From positions 117,653-181,652 of the forward strand of contig JAFABI010000086.1 of the NCBI GenBank assembly GCA_023426125.1: 64,000 nt of DNA, read 5' to 3'. The position numbers and the translations under genes were made by a program. The DNA comes from Bacillota bacterium (GTDB lineage Bacteria; Bacillota; Clostridia; Acetivibrionales; DTU013). The notes under the pieces are model-generated. The model saw only the letters and a list, made by a program, of their open reading frames with translations, was not told where the DNA came from and did no database searches. Position 1 is the stretch's first letter. Each line of letters begins with the position of its first letter. Positions 52,418-61,292 of this stretch are shown here, in pieces.

Positions 52418-54463
52418 CTAATAATACCAAATATAGTTGTAATCATCGCCAATTACATCGTATACTTCGTTGATAACCCCGATTACCAGGTACTGGCCTT
52501 CATAATCCAATATCTCAAAGCCATCGATATCATACTCCTCCGGATAGCTGTCAAAGATATGGGAAAAAGTGATGGTCACGAACACCTGCTTCTCAGGGTA
52601 TTGCAGGGAAACGGCTTTTGCGATCTCGGCCATGCTTTTTGCGATTTCCTCCGAGTTTGCCGGATCAAGGAGGGTTTCTTCATAATTCAGGTAGGTATTT
52701 TCTATCATGCAGAGTGCAACCCAGATGGCATTGGTGTTGGTAGACAGCTCATTAACCAGGGCGAAGTCATATTTGATGGACTTTGTTCCGGCGGAAAGAG
52801 TTTTGATTCCGTTGTTCAAATTTGTCTTGATTTCGTCGTAGGATTTCCTTGCGGCAACAGGGGAAGCATAGGTATCGCGTATTACTGTCCGGACGCCGCC
52901 GGCAACCTTATAGGAGTATACTTTGCCTGAGGATGCGGTGCTGCCGGAGGAATAGACATTCACAATATAATTTGCATATCCGTTTGCCTCAAGCATGGGA
53001 TGGACGGTTTCCAGCTGTTTCAGAAAACCGGCATTGAAGTCGGCCGAGCTGAAAGAAGAAGGAAAAAGAGCCGCCCCTTCGGCTTCGTCACAAATGTAGT
53101 AGTTTACGTAGTATACATCCGAAAAACTGTTGTAAAACGAAGAATTGCTGAATTTATAATGCTTGTTCCCAAAGGCAAAGTCCTCCATTGCTTCGGTGAG
53201 CTGCTTGTTTAAAGTATAGTTGCATTCGGCGGTATCTTCGTTGCTCAAAACGGATTTTACGTCATTGATGGGGATTGCAAAATTCAGATTTTCGCCTGGC
53301 TCTGCCGTAGCGGAAGTAATGCCTATCAGGTTTCCATACATGTCAAATAGTGCGCCGCCCGAGCTTCCAAAGGTGACGGAGGCGTCAAACTGAATATACT
53401 TCTGTCCGTCTTCCTCTCTTATTGCAGAAATGATCCCCTGGGTCACAGTATTTTGCAAGCCGAGAGGATTCCCTATCGCTACGACTTTCTGGCCGACTTT
53501 AAGATTGTCGGAGTTGCCAAGCTTTACGGGCTTTACCTCCGGATCGGGAGAATCTGTCAGAGCAATGTCTTTTTCCGGATTTTTGTAATACACGGTTGAT
53601 GTATAGTATTCTCCGGACGAATGGTTTGCACGGTCATATGCGATGCCGAACCTTGGCGAACTGCCAAGTACATGGGAATTTGTTACGATTACTCCGTCAC
53701 CCACGACAACTCCGGAGCCCCAGCCGACTTCATTTTTTCTGGAGTCGCTGTCATAGGTGGTTATCAAAACCACCGCATCCTTAAGCTTTGCAATTTGTTC
53801 GACGGTCTTTTCCTTGATATAGTTGGAGGCCACGTCGGGATAAAATTCTTCAATCAGCGTCGAGCCTGTTGGAAGATATTCCGCTGTCATCGCATTCCAG
53901 CAAAGCTTTGCCACGTTGCCCCTGGTTGCCGGGTCACCGGCGTTTGTCCACCGGACGTCTCCCACGATGCCGAGGTCGAAAGCCTTGATCAGGTAATTGT
54001 CAGGCCATTTCAGACTTTTGTCAAGTGCCTGTTCATAGCCCAAGGCCCTTACCAGAATAGTAAGCACTTCGGCGTAGCTTATATTGTCATTGGGCCTGAA
54101 CAGGCCGTTGTTGCCCTTTGTCAGGCCTTTCTCCGAAGAAACGTTGATATAGCCTGTCGCCCAGAAACCTGTCCTGACATCCGCAAAGCCCGATGCGGTT
54201 TTTGATGCCAAAGCCGCGCTTTCCAACCCCAGCATTTTGGCGGCTATTTTGGCAACCTCGGCTCTTGTTATTTTATTTTCAGGCTTGTATGTACCATCCG
54301 GGGTGCCGGCGACGATGCCCAATTCAACCAGGCCGTTGACCGATTCCTGATAACCGGTGCCTACGACGTCGGGAGGAATGGTTGCGTATACGGGTGAAAC
54401 AGCGGAAAGAAATAGAACCAGTATGGATATGAAAATTGCCGGTATGGATTTATTCTTTGTCAT
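52418..54463 (-). CDS. SLH-domain HtrA-like surface serine protease
   Basis: 681 residues. Signal peptide (about 1-27), then three S-layer homology repeats (about 30-205; e.g. GTPDGTYKPENKITRAEVAK, FRPNDNISYAEVLTILVRAL) that anchor it to wall polymers. A trypsin-like domain follows with His264 in TNSHVLG, Asp299 in PEKDIALT and Ser368 in FGSSGGALF. No PDZ domain is seen. The last 270 residues are an unrecognised alpha/beta domain rich in Tyr and Ser. So the enzyme should work outside the cell on surface or misfolded exported proteins. The gene is monocistronic. Confidence 0.88.
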   Translation of the reverse strand: MTKNKSIPAIFISILVLFLSAVSPVYATIPPDVVGTGYQESVNGLVELGIVAGTPDGTYKPENKITRAEVAKIAAKMLGLESAALASKTASGFADVRTGFWATGYINVSSEKGLTKGNNGLFRPNDNISYAEVLTILVRALGYEQALDKSLKWPDNYLIKAFDLGIVGDVRWTNAGDPATRGNVAKLCWNAMTAEYLPTGSTLIEEFYPDVASNYIKEKTVEQIAKLKDAVVLITTYDSDSRKNEVGWGSGVVVGDGVIVTNSHVLGSSPRFGIAYDRANHSSGEYYTSTVYYKNPEKDIALTDSPDPEVKPVKLGNSDNLKVGQKVVAIGNPLGLQNTVTQGIISAIREEDGQKYIQFDASVTFGSSGGALFDMYGNLIGITSATAEPGENLNFAIPINDVKSVLSNEDTAECNYTLNKQLTEAMEDFAFGNKHYKFSNSSFYNSFSDVYYVNYYICDEAEGAALFPSSFSSADFNAGFLKQLETVHPMLEANGYANYIVNVYSSGSTASSGKVYSYKVAGGVRTVIRDTYASPVAARKSYDEIKTNLNNGIKTLSAGTKSIKYDFALVNELSTNTNAIWVALCMIENTYLNYEETLLDPANSEEIAKSMAEIAKAVSLQYPEKQVFVTITFSHIFDSYPEEYDIDGFEILDYEGQYLVIGVINEVYDVIGDDYNYIWYY

Positions 54464-54723
54464 AATAAACCGCCTTTATTAAGCATCGGTGAAAATATAA
54501 CTTACGCTAAATTTGATGCAAATGTAGGCTTGGGGTACCAAGGCTGGTCGCAAATGTTTTGCATTTGCGACCAGCCTATGTAACCTACAATTGCGGAAAA
54601 AGCGCAAGTAATATTTTCAGTGCTCCTAAATTAATAATACTTTCTTTCCTAAAGAATGTATGCTTTGTGATAAATATACCATATTGCATGAAAAAATACA
54701 ATGAGCATACCGGCCGATCAGGG
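54464..54723. repeat. Divergent intergenic region with a long palindrome
   Basis: AGGCTGGTCGCAAATG / CATTTGCGACCAGCCT, a perfect 16-bp stem with a 5-base loop (54541-54577), enclosed by TGTAGG ... CCTACA. It lies between divergently transcribed genes, so a role as operator or a REP-like element is possible. Nothing else is seen. Confidence 0.6.
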
Positions 54724-54752
54724 TTGTATAATAGGAGGAATCATTATATAAT
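54724..54752 (+). promoter_or_regulatory. Promoter of the glycosyltransferase gene
   Basis: TTGTAT, 17-base spacer, TATAAT; a second TATAAT is at 54727-54732. Confidence 0.55.
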
Positions 54753-54820
54753 AGTAAAGACATACACGATTACCGGAATTGAAAGTAATTGGCGTAGAAA
54801 TGTTGTGGGGGAGTGTAATT

Positions 54821-56005
54821 ATGTTTTATGTCGCAGTTGCAGTAGGAATCCTGTTTTGTTCCTTTTGGATCGCTCAGCTGATTTTTGTAAAGCTGCATCT
54901 GAACTGGACCAACAGGCTGCAGAAATCTTCGGAAGAAGACGAAGCTGTTGGTGTATCAATCATCCATCCCATTAAGGATCTTGATTTCCAACTGGAACAA
55001 AATCTTGAAAGCTGGTTTAACCAGGATTACAGGGGACCCGTGGAGCATATTTTCAGCTTTCAGGATCCTAAAGATCCGGCCATACCTGTCGTAAAAGGCT
55101 TTATCGAAAAACATCCGGAGGTTGCTTCCCAATTGATTGTTAATCCCGTCATACCGGGCCTGAACGGAAAAAGCTCGAATATGGTCAACGGGATGAAGTT
55201 GTCGAAATATGACATCGTCCTTTTTGGCGATAGTGATGTAAGGATCAAACCTGATTTTATCCTCAAGATGGTCAGGCCGCTGAAGGATGAAAAGGTGGGC
55301 ATCACCACCTGCGGACAGATTAACATGGGTGGGAGGGATTTCCCGACCCGGTTCTTCACTTTTTTACAGAACAATGAAACCGTTTTTATATGGGCTTTTA
55401 TGACAAAGGTCGGTATGGACCTGGGGGCAACGGGGGCAGCATTTGCAATGCGGAAGAAGCTGCTTCAGGAGGTAGGAGGGCTGGAGGCCTTCGGAGGCTC
55501 CCTTCTGGAAGACCTCCATCTGGGAAATACGCTGTATAAGCTGGGATACAAGCTGGTATTGGGGCCCTTCCTGGAATGCCATGTCGATAAGCTTGGAATA
55601 GAGAAGTCCCTCAACTATGCAAAAAGGATTGCAGTCGGCGTAAAAGCACATCTTTCCTTTGAATTGCCTACTTTCATCCTTATGGTGTTCTGGTACTGGA
55701 TCATATTTATTCTGTCTGTGGTAACGGGAAATGTAAGCACTCTGTATCTGTCTTTTGCATTTATGGGTTTGAGGACGCTGCAAGGGCTTATGATGAGGGC
55801 CCTGACGCAAAACAGGATATTGCCCATAGATTTTATTATGGGCTTGTTCTTTGACCTGTTTGGCACCTTCTACCTGCTTTATTCCTTGAAAAATCCCTTT
55901 GTTTCGTGGAGAGGCATCCGGTATGAAGTGAAAAAGGGCGGATTTATCGACGGCGCAATTGTTGAAGATGTAATCGTTGAATCGGAAGCACTTGACGATA
56001 AATAG
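54821..56005 (+). CDS. Membrane glycosyltransferase, GT2/GT21 (HpnI or ceramide glucosyltransferase-like)
   Basis: 394 residues; start is the ATG after GGGGGAGTGTAATT. One N-terminal helix (1-25), a cytoplasmic GT-A domain (D1 region GVSIIHPIKD, DXD-like FGDSDVRI, acceptor motif LLEDLHLG and a QxxRW-like KRIAVGVK region), and two or three helices after residue 285. This layout fits family 21 ceramide glucosyltransferases and HpnI, which transfer sugars to lipids. The acceptor lipid is unknown. It faces a YghO-like GNAT gene. Confidence 0.8.
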   Translation: MFYVAVAVGILFCSFWIAQLIFVKLHLNWTNRLQKSSEEDEAVGVSIIHPIKDLDFQLEQNLESWFNQDYRGPVEHIFSFQDPKDPAIPVVKGFIEKHPEVASQLIVNPVIPGLNGKSSNMVNGMKLSKYDIVLFGDSDVRIKPDFILKMVRPLKDEKVGITTCGQINMGGRDFPTRFFTFLQNNETVFIWAFMTKVGMDLGATGAAFAMRKKLLQEVGGLEAFGGSLLEDLHLGNTLYKLGYKLVLGPFLECHVDKLGIEKSLNYAKRIAVGVKAHLSFELPTFILMVFWYWIIFILSVVTGNVSTLYLSFAFMGLRTLQGLMMRALTQNRILPIDFIMGLFFDLFGTFYLLYSLKNPFVSWRGIRYEVKKGGFIDGAIVEDVIVESEALDDK

Positions 56006-56057
56006 ACAGATGAAAATAGAACAGGTGTCTATTATCAAAAATAAAAAGCCGTAATGT

Positions 56058-56094
56058 AAAAATGCAGCCTACTGTTAAAGTGAGCTGCATTTTT
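56058..56094. terminator. Bidirectional terminator between glycosyltransferase and GNAT genes
   Basis: AAAAATGCAGC / GCTGCATTTTT, 11-bp stem with a 15-base loop. The A and T flanks allow action in both directions for the convergent genes. Confidence 0.8.
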
Positions 56095-56163
56095 GGATGT
56101 TTTTTACCAATGCCCATGCCGCAGGGCGGCATGCCTGAATGTAAAGGAATGCTTTTCAGAATA

Positions 56164-56190
56164 TGCGACAGAGAACCGTCCCCTTTCGCA
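56164..56190. repeat. TGCGACA-type small hairpin repeat
   Basis: TGCGACAGAGAACCGTCCCC to TTCGCA, the reverse-complement relative of the hairpin at 19002-19030 (TGCGACAGGGACGGTTCTTC). It directly follows the stop of the GNAT gene. Confidence 0.55.
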
Positions 56191-56192
56191 CC

Positions 56193-57323
56193 CTATTCCA
56201 CGGATCTTTTAAAGATCCTGTAGGTCTTGTAGTGTTTGCCTCCGAAACTCTCTATGTCCGAACGCATTCTGACGTTTGTCTCTCCTATTGTGGAAGCTTC
56301 GCCCCATTCATAGCCCTTCCTGAGCGCATTCTGAAAAGCTTTATGGTAGATGGCGTAGGACACGCCTTTCGACCGGAAAGCCGGGACGACGAACATGACA
56401 AAGGCCCGGGCGGATTTCATCCTGCGCTTGTACCACAAATACTTCAATGCCGAGATGGGTGTTATTCTTCCGTTCATATGGATCAATACCTGGTTTAGGT
56501 CGGGAAGTGACAGTATGAAACCGACGGCTTCAGCTCCGCTTCTTGCGATGGCAATAAAATCAGGGTCGGCATAAGGGGTCAGCTTGTCGGCCATTTCCCT
56601 GACCTCCTCCAGCGACGGAGCCACCAGGTCAGGCCATTCGTCAGGTACAGCCAGATCCATGACATGCTTCAAGTCCCGGATTTCCCGGTCCATCTCCTTC
56701 AGGTTCAGCGTGTCGACTCTGAAATTGTATTTTTTTTGTGCAAATTCGATTGCCTTTGACATGTCCTTCTTAAAATGCATGCCCATGTCCAGGTAATAGG
56801 CGAATACGTCGTAGTCCTTCTCAAAGCCGCAGTCTTCCAACAGCTTCCGGTAATAGGGTGGATTGTACGAATTCATAATAACGGGAGGACGGTCAAAGCA
56901 ATCGATCAAAAGTCCCTTGTATTCATCGCCGTCGGTTCCGGTCGCAGATACGGGGCCTATAATCGATTCGACGCCTCTTTCCCTGAACCAGGACAATGCC
57001 TTTTTGAACAGCTCTTCGGCGACCAGCGGGCTGTTTATGCACTCAAACAGCGAGAAGTAGCCCAATTTGATGTTTTTCTTTTCATTGAGATTTGCATCGA
57101 TACCCGCAAATATTCTGGCTGCAGGCTCTCCATCCGAAAAAGCCAGAAACATTTCCCGGCTTATTTTTGATCCCGCCGTTTCCTTTCCAGGACCCAGGGT
57201 TTCAAGCATATCCCTGATCAAGGGAGGAACCCAGCATTTATTCCCCTTATAGATCTTCCAGGGCAGTTTGATAAACTTCATAAGGTCGCTTCGGGTCTTG
57301 ACCGCGATAATGTCAATGTTCAT
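56193..57323 (-). CDS. YghO-like GNAT acyltransferase
   Basis: 376 residues from the ATG after AAAGGCCTCAC; an extension of 42 codons upstream has no site. N-terminal VKTRSDLMKFIKLPWKIYKG with CWVPPLIRDML is the hallmark of YghO-type proteins, and two GNAT-like halves follow (IIGPVSATGTDGDEYKG, VVPAFRSKGVSYAIYHKAF). Related proteins in Proteobacteria include acyltransferases linked to ceramide synthesis. Combined with the neighbouring lipid glycosyltransferase it points to a lipid modification, but no serine palmitoyltransferase gene is in view. Function is therefore open. Confidence 0.8.
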   Translation of the reverse strand: MNIDIIAVKTRSDLMKFIKLPWKIYKGNKCWVPPLIRDMLETLGPGKETAGSKISREMFLAFSDGEPAARIFAGIDANLNEKKNIKLGYFSLFECINSPLVAEELFKKALSWFRERGVESIIGPVSATGTDGDEYKGLLIDCFDRPPVIMNSYNPPYYRKLLEDCGFEKDYDVFAYYLDMGMHFKKDMSKAIEFAQKKYNFRVDTLNLKEMDREIRDLKHVMDLAVPDEWPDLVAPSLEEVREMADKLTPYADPDFIAIARSGAEAVGFILSLPDLNQVLIHMNGRITPISALKYLWYKRRMKSARAFVMFVVPAFRSKGVSYAIYHKAFQNALRKGYEWGEASTIGETNVRMRSDIESFGGKHYKTYRIFKRSVE

Positions 57324-57435
57324 GTGAGGCCTTTCTTCGCATGTTCTATTGTTTAAAGTATAGCATGAAATCAAGGAGGTGCGCAAGAACAGGTTGTCAC
57401 TAGACGCTGTAGAATTATTATGGCATAGAAAATCT

Positions 57436-57545
57436 GTAGAGGCGGCCATTGGCCGTCCGCCAGGGTATCAAGAATCACTGGAGGGCTGCATGGTATTCAT
57501 GTCCATGGATTACATTCATACGGACGCGCAATGCGTTCTCTACGG
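57436..57545. repeat. Diverged GC-rich module with enlarged centre
   Basis: Starts GTAGAGGCGGCCATTGGCCG and ends CGGACGCGCAATGCGTTCTC-TACG. The ends match the 76-bp module, but the centre is about 35 bases longer. It lies in the divergent region before the YerC-like gene. Confidence 0.6.
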
Positions 57546-57593
57546 GTTACTTTTGCAATGAAAATTTTATAGTATCTTGTCATTGACACAAGC

Positions 57594-57622
57594 TTGACGG
57601 GAACCGTAAAAGCTGATATTGT
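57594..57622 (+). promoter_or_regulatory. Promoter of the YerC-like gene
   Basis: TTGACG, 17-base spacer, TATTGT, about 80 bases before the ATG. Confidence 0.55.
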
Positions 57623-57704
57623 AAATGCAGACAGGGAATTCAGGATATTAGTGTGTTAAAGTCCCTTTGAAACCGAAGAGCCTGGAATATTTGGGGGGGT
57701 TGGT

Positions 57705-58001
57705 ATGAATTCCAAAATCAAGGACGATTTGACGGATAAACTTTTTGAAGCGATTTTGCTTCTAAAAGGAATGGATGAGTGTTATAATTTCTTTGAGGAT
57801 ATTTGCACCGTTTCGGAAATAAAGGCGATGGCCCAGAGACTTGCGGTTGCAAAAATGCTTAAAGAGGGGAATACTTATACGGATATTAGTATAAAAACAG
57901 GGGCCAGCACCGCTACGATAAGCAGAGTCAACCGATGCTTGAATTACGGTGCGGATGGCTATAAAACGATACTGGAAAGGCTTGAACGGAAAGGAGGATA
58001 A
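57705..58001 (+). CDS. yerC: YerC/TrpR-like DNA-binding protein
   Basis: 98 residues, the normal size for the family. DLTDKLFEAILLLKGMDECYN, FEDICTVSEIKAMAQRLAVA and the HTH YTDISIKTGASTATISRVNR match YerC/YecD, a small TrpR-superfamily repressor widespread in Firmicutes. The target is not known; family members are often next to replication or repair genes. ATG after GGGGGGGTTGGT. The next gene starts 2 bases later, and the regulator is the first gene of the run to secA. Confidence 0.88.
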   Translation: MNSKIKDDLTDKLFEAILLLKGMDECYNFFEDICTVSEIKAMAQRLAVAKMLKEGNTYTDISIKTGASTATISRVNRCLNYGADGYKTILERLERKGG

Positions 58002-58003
58002 AC

Positions 58004-58438
58004 GTGCTGCTAAAGAGGCTCTTTATCGGCTTGCTGATATTGTCCGCGCTGACTGCCGAGGGTATGGCGGTTTTTAATACTGCCCTGTTTCCACTGCAGA
58101 ATTATATGGCCGGCCTTTGCGGTGAAGGAGATGAAGCGGACGTAAAACCGGCCGGCGGATTGGCAGGGGACATTTGTTCCAATGCAGTCCGTTATAAAAT
58201 CAGTGCCTTTATTCCTCTGGAAGAAATCCTGCAGAGCCGGGACAATCCTGACGGATCTTTTTGCTTTCCATACTCCTATACCGCGTCAGAGCCGGATGTT
58301 TTTTACAGCATGGCTTTGTTTCAAGCCGCGGGCGTCGGAATCATCGATATCCCCTTGAACGGTTCGGATATATCTCCACCATCGCCCGGCACTGCAGCGA
58401 AAACTGCCGTATCCATCCCTGGAAGGATAGCACTTTAA
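58004..58438 (+). CDS. Small secreted protein of unknown function
   Basis: 144 residues from GTG, RBS GGAGGATAAAC. An N-terminal hydrophobic stretch (residues 4-26) looks like a signal peptide, and the remainder has no recognised domain, two or three Cys and many Pro/Gly. It starts 2 bases after the YerC-like stop, so it is translated from the same mRNA. The Pro-rich tail and absence of relatives known to me keep confidence moderate; it could be a decayed gene. Confidence 0.5.
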   Translation: MLLKRLFIGLLILSALTAEGMAVFNTALFPLQNYMAGLCGEGDEADVKPAGGLAGDICSNAVRYKISAFIPLEEILQSRDNPDGSFCFPYSYTASEPDVFYSMALFQAAGVGIIDIPLNGSDISPPSPGTAAKTAVSIPGRIAL

Positions 58439-58550
58439 AGCATCCGCAATCTTTACGGGACGCATGAATGCGGAAAAATAATGAAGTTTTCGCTGCGGAA
58501 TGAGGAACGATAATAGGACAATCTACAGTCTAATGTAAAGTGGAGGATTT

Positions 58551-61292
58551 ATGGTTAAAAATTTTTTGGAAAAAATTATTGGATCATACAGCGACAGGGA
58601 ATTGAAAAGGATTCTGCCGCTGGCGGACGAGATAGAAGAGCTGGAGCCAAAGATCAAGGCGCTGAGCGATGAAGAATTAAAAGGAAAGACGGCGGAATTC
58701 AGGAAGCGTCTGGGGGAGGGGGAGACTCTGAACGATATCCTTCCCGAAGCCTTTGCGGTGGTGAGAGAAGCAGCAATCAGGGTCTTAGGGCAAAGACATT
58801 TCAGATCCCAGCTGATTGGCGGTATTGTACTGCACCAGGGACGAATTGCGGAAATGAAAACCGGAGAAGGCAAGACCCTTGTGGCTACGCTTCCTCTTTA
58901 TTTGAACGCCCTTGAAGGAAAAGGCGCGCACCTGGTTACGGTAAATGATTATCTTGCCAAATACCAGGGCGAACTGATGGGTAAGATCTACAACTTTCTC
59001 GGTCTGTCCGTGGGCTTGATCCTGCATGGGCTTAGCAATGAAGAAAGAAGAGCCGCTTATAATTGCGATATAACCTACGGAACCAACAATGAATTCGGAT
59101 TTGACTACCTGAGGGACAACATGGTCATCTACAAGGAGGACATGGTGCAGAGAGAGCTCCATTACTCCATCGTGGACGAGGTTGACAGCATCCTGATCGA
59201 CGAGGCCAGGACGCCTTTGATCATCTCCGGCGCCGGCGACAAATCAACGGATTTGTACAAAAAGGCCAATTCCTTTGTGGGAAGGCTGAAAATCAAGGTT
59301 TTCACCCAGACCGACGACAAACAGCATGACGACGAAATCGACGCCGACTATGTCGTGGATGAAAAGGCGCATACAGCCACCCTCACCTCAAAAGGCGTAA
59401 AAAAGGCGGAGCAGTATTTTGGCCTCGAAAATCTGTCCGATCCGGAGAACATGACCATTTCCCATCACATCAACCAGGGCTTGAAGGCCCATGGCCTTAT
59501 GAAAAGGGATCGCGACTATGTGGTCAAGGACGGCGAGGTCATTATCGTCGATGAATTCACCGGACGCCTTATGTACGGAAGAAGGTACAGCGACGGCCTT
59601 CATCAGGCAATCGAAGCAAAAGAAAACGTAAAGGTTGAAAGGGAAAGCAAAACCCTGGCTACCATCACTTTCCAGAATTATTTCAGGATGTACAAAAAGC
59701 TGGCCGGCATGACCGGTACGGCCCAGACGGAAGAACAGGAATTCCAGACCATCTATAAGCTGGACGTTGTTGTCATACCGACAAACAAGGAAATGATCAG
59801 GATGGATCACCCTGATTCCGTATACAAAAACGAAACAGGAAAGTTCAATGCAGTGATCAACGAAATCGTTGAACGCCATAAAACCGGACAGCCTCTTTTG
59901 ATAGGCACAATTTCCATCGAGAAATCCGAACTGTTAAGCGCAATGCTCCGAAAGCGCGGAATCACCCACCAGGTGTTGAATGCGAAATTCCATGAGAAGG
60001 AAGCGGAGATCATCGCCCAGGCCGGAAGATTGGGAACCGTCACAATTGCCACCAATATGGCCGGCCGCGGTACCGATATCATGCTTGGCGGAAACCCGGA
60101 ATTTATGACAAGGCAGGAAATGCGCAAAAATGGATATGAGGAGGATATCATCTATCAATCCATCAGCTTTAATGAAACCAACGACGAGGAAATCATTCAG
60201 GCGCGCAAAGTTTTCCGAGCCTCCTACGAGGAGTTCAAAAAGGTCACGACGGAAGAACATGATAAGGTCGTTGAGGCGGGCGGGCTCCATATCATCGGCA
60301 CCGAAAGGCATGAATCAAGGCGTATAGACAACCAGCTGCGGGGACGTTCCGGACGTCAGGGAGACCCCGGTTCCTCCAGATTCTATATATCCCTGGAAGA
60401 TGACCTGATGAGGCTCTTTGGCTCCGACAGGCTTACAAACATTGTGAATGCTTTAGGCCTGGAAGATGACCAGCCCATTGAAAACAGGATGCTGTCCAAT
60501 GCCATAGAAAATGCCCAGAAGAAAGTGGAAGGCAAGAACTTTGATATAAGAAAGCACGTCCTGCAGTATGACGATGTCATGAACAAACAGAGGGAAGTCA
60601 TTTACGGACAGAGGAAACAGGTGCTCAACGGAGAAAACCTGAAGGATTCCTTTGTGAAAATGATCGACGGTACGATTGACGGCATCATCGCCGCCTATTG
60701 CCATGAAAGCCCCCATCCGGATTACTGGGACTGGGAGGGAATGAGGGCGTATGCGGAGAATCTGTTCATGCCTAAAGGAAGTCTTGACTTGTCCAAGGAG
60801 GAAATGGAAACGCTGGACAAGGAAGAACTCAAGGAAATAATGCAAAACGCCGCTCTTGAGGCTTATGAGGGCAAGGAGAAGGAATTTGGCCCCGAGTTGA
60901 TGAGAGAGCTGGAGAGAGTCGTACTTTTAAGGGTAGTGGATGAAAAGTGGATGGATCATATCGACGCCATGGACCAGTTAAGGCATGGTATCGGAATGCG
61001 TGCATACGGTCAGAGGGACCCTGTTGTGGAATACAAGTTCGAAGGCTTTGAAATGTTTGAGGAAATGATTAAAAACATCCAGCAGGATTCGGTCAAGCTG
61101 ATCTTAAGGTCGCGGATCGACCGTGAGCACCAGCCCCAGAGGGAAAAGGTGGCGGAGCCCGTCACGGCCAGCCACGGCGACGATCAGCCCAAAAAGCCTG
61201 CCGCCCGCAGCAGCGATAAAGTTGGACGAAACGATCTGTGCCCTTGCGGGAGCGGCAAGAAATATAAGAAATGTTGCGGAGCAAATCAATAA
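58551..61292 (+). CDS. secA: Preprotein translocase ATPase SecA
   Basis: 913 residues; ATG after GTGGAGGATTT. The motor drives export through SecYEG. Walker A GEGKT in [20 protein letters not shown], Walker B region [17 protein letters not shown]2 motifs [12 protein letters not shown] and [18 protein letters not shown], and the C-terminal zinc tail [14 protein letters not shown] (three Cys and one Cys/His type site), which binds SecB or ribosomes. Single-copy housekeeping length. folC follows at once, its ATG overlapping the SecA stop (TAATG). Confidence 0.98.
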   Translation: MVKNFLEKIIGSYSDRELKRILPLADEIEELEPKIKALSDEELKGKTAEFRKRLGEGETLNDILPEAFAVVREAAIRVLGQRHFRSQLIGGIVLHQGRIAEMKTGEGKTLVATLPLYLNALEGKGAHLVTVNDYLAKYQGELMGKIYNFLGLSVGLILHGLSNEERRAAYNCDITYGTNNEFGFDYLRDNMVIYKEDMVQRELHYSIVDEVDSILIDEARTPLIISGAGDKSTDLYKKANSFVGRLKIKVFTQTDDKQHDDEIDADYVVDEKAHTATLTSKGVKKAEQYFGLENLSDPENMTISHHINQGLKAHGLMKRDRDYVVKDGEVIIVDEFTGRLMYGRRYSDGLHQAIEAKENVKVERESKTLATITFQNYFRMYKKLAGMTGTAQTEEQEFQTIYKLDVVVIPTNKEMIRMDHPDSVYKNETGKFNAVINEIVERHKTGQPLLIGTISIEKSELLSAMLRKRGITHQVLNAKFHEKEAEIIAQAGRLGTVTIATNMAGRGTDIMLGGNPEFMTRQEMRKNGYEEDIIYQSISFNETNDEEIIQARKVFRASYEEFKKVTTEEHDKVVEAGGLHIIGTERHESRRIDNQLRGRSGRQGDPGSSRFYISLEDDLMRLFGSDRLTNIVNALGLEDDQPIENRMLSNAIENAQKKVEGKNFDIRKHVLQYDDVMNKQREVIYGQRKQVLNGENLKDSFVKMIDGTIDGIIAAYCHESPHPDYWDWEGMRAYAENLFMPKGSLDLSKEEMETLDKEELKEIMQNAALEAYEGKEKEFGPELMRELERVVLLRVVDEKWMDHIDAMDQLRHGIGMRAYGQRDPVVEYKFEGFEMFEEMIKNIQQDSVKLILRSRIDREHQPQREKVAEPVTASHGDDQPKKPAARSSDKVGRNDLCPCGSGKKYKKCCGANQ

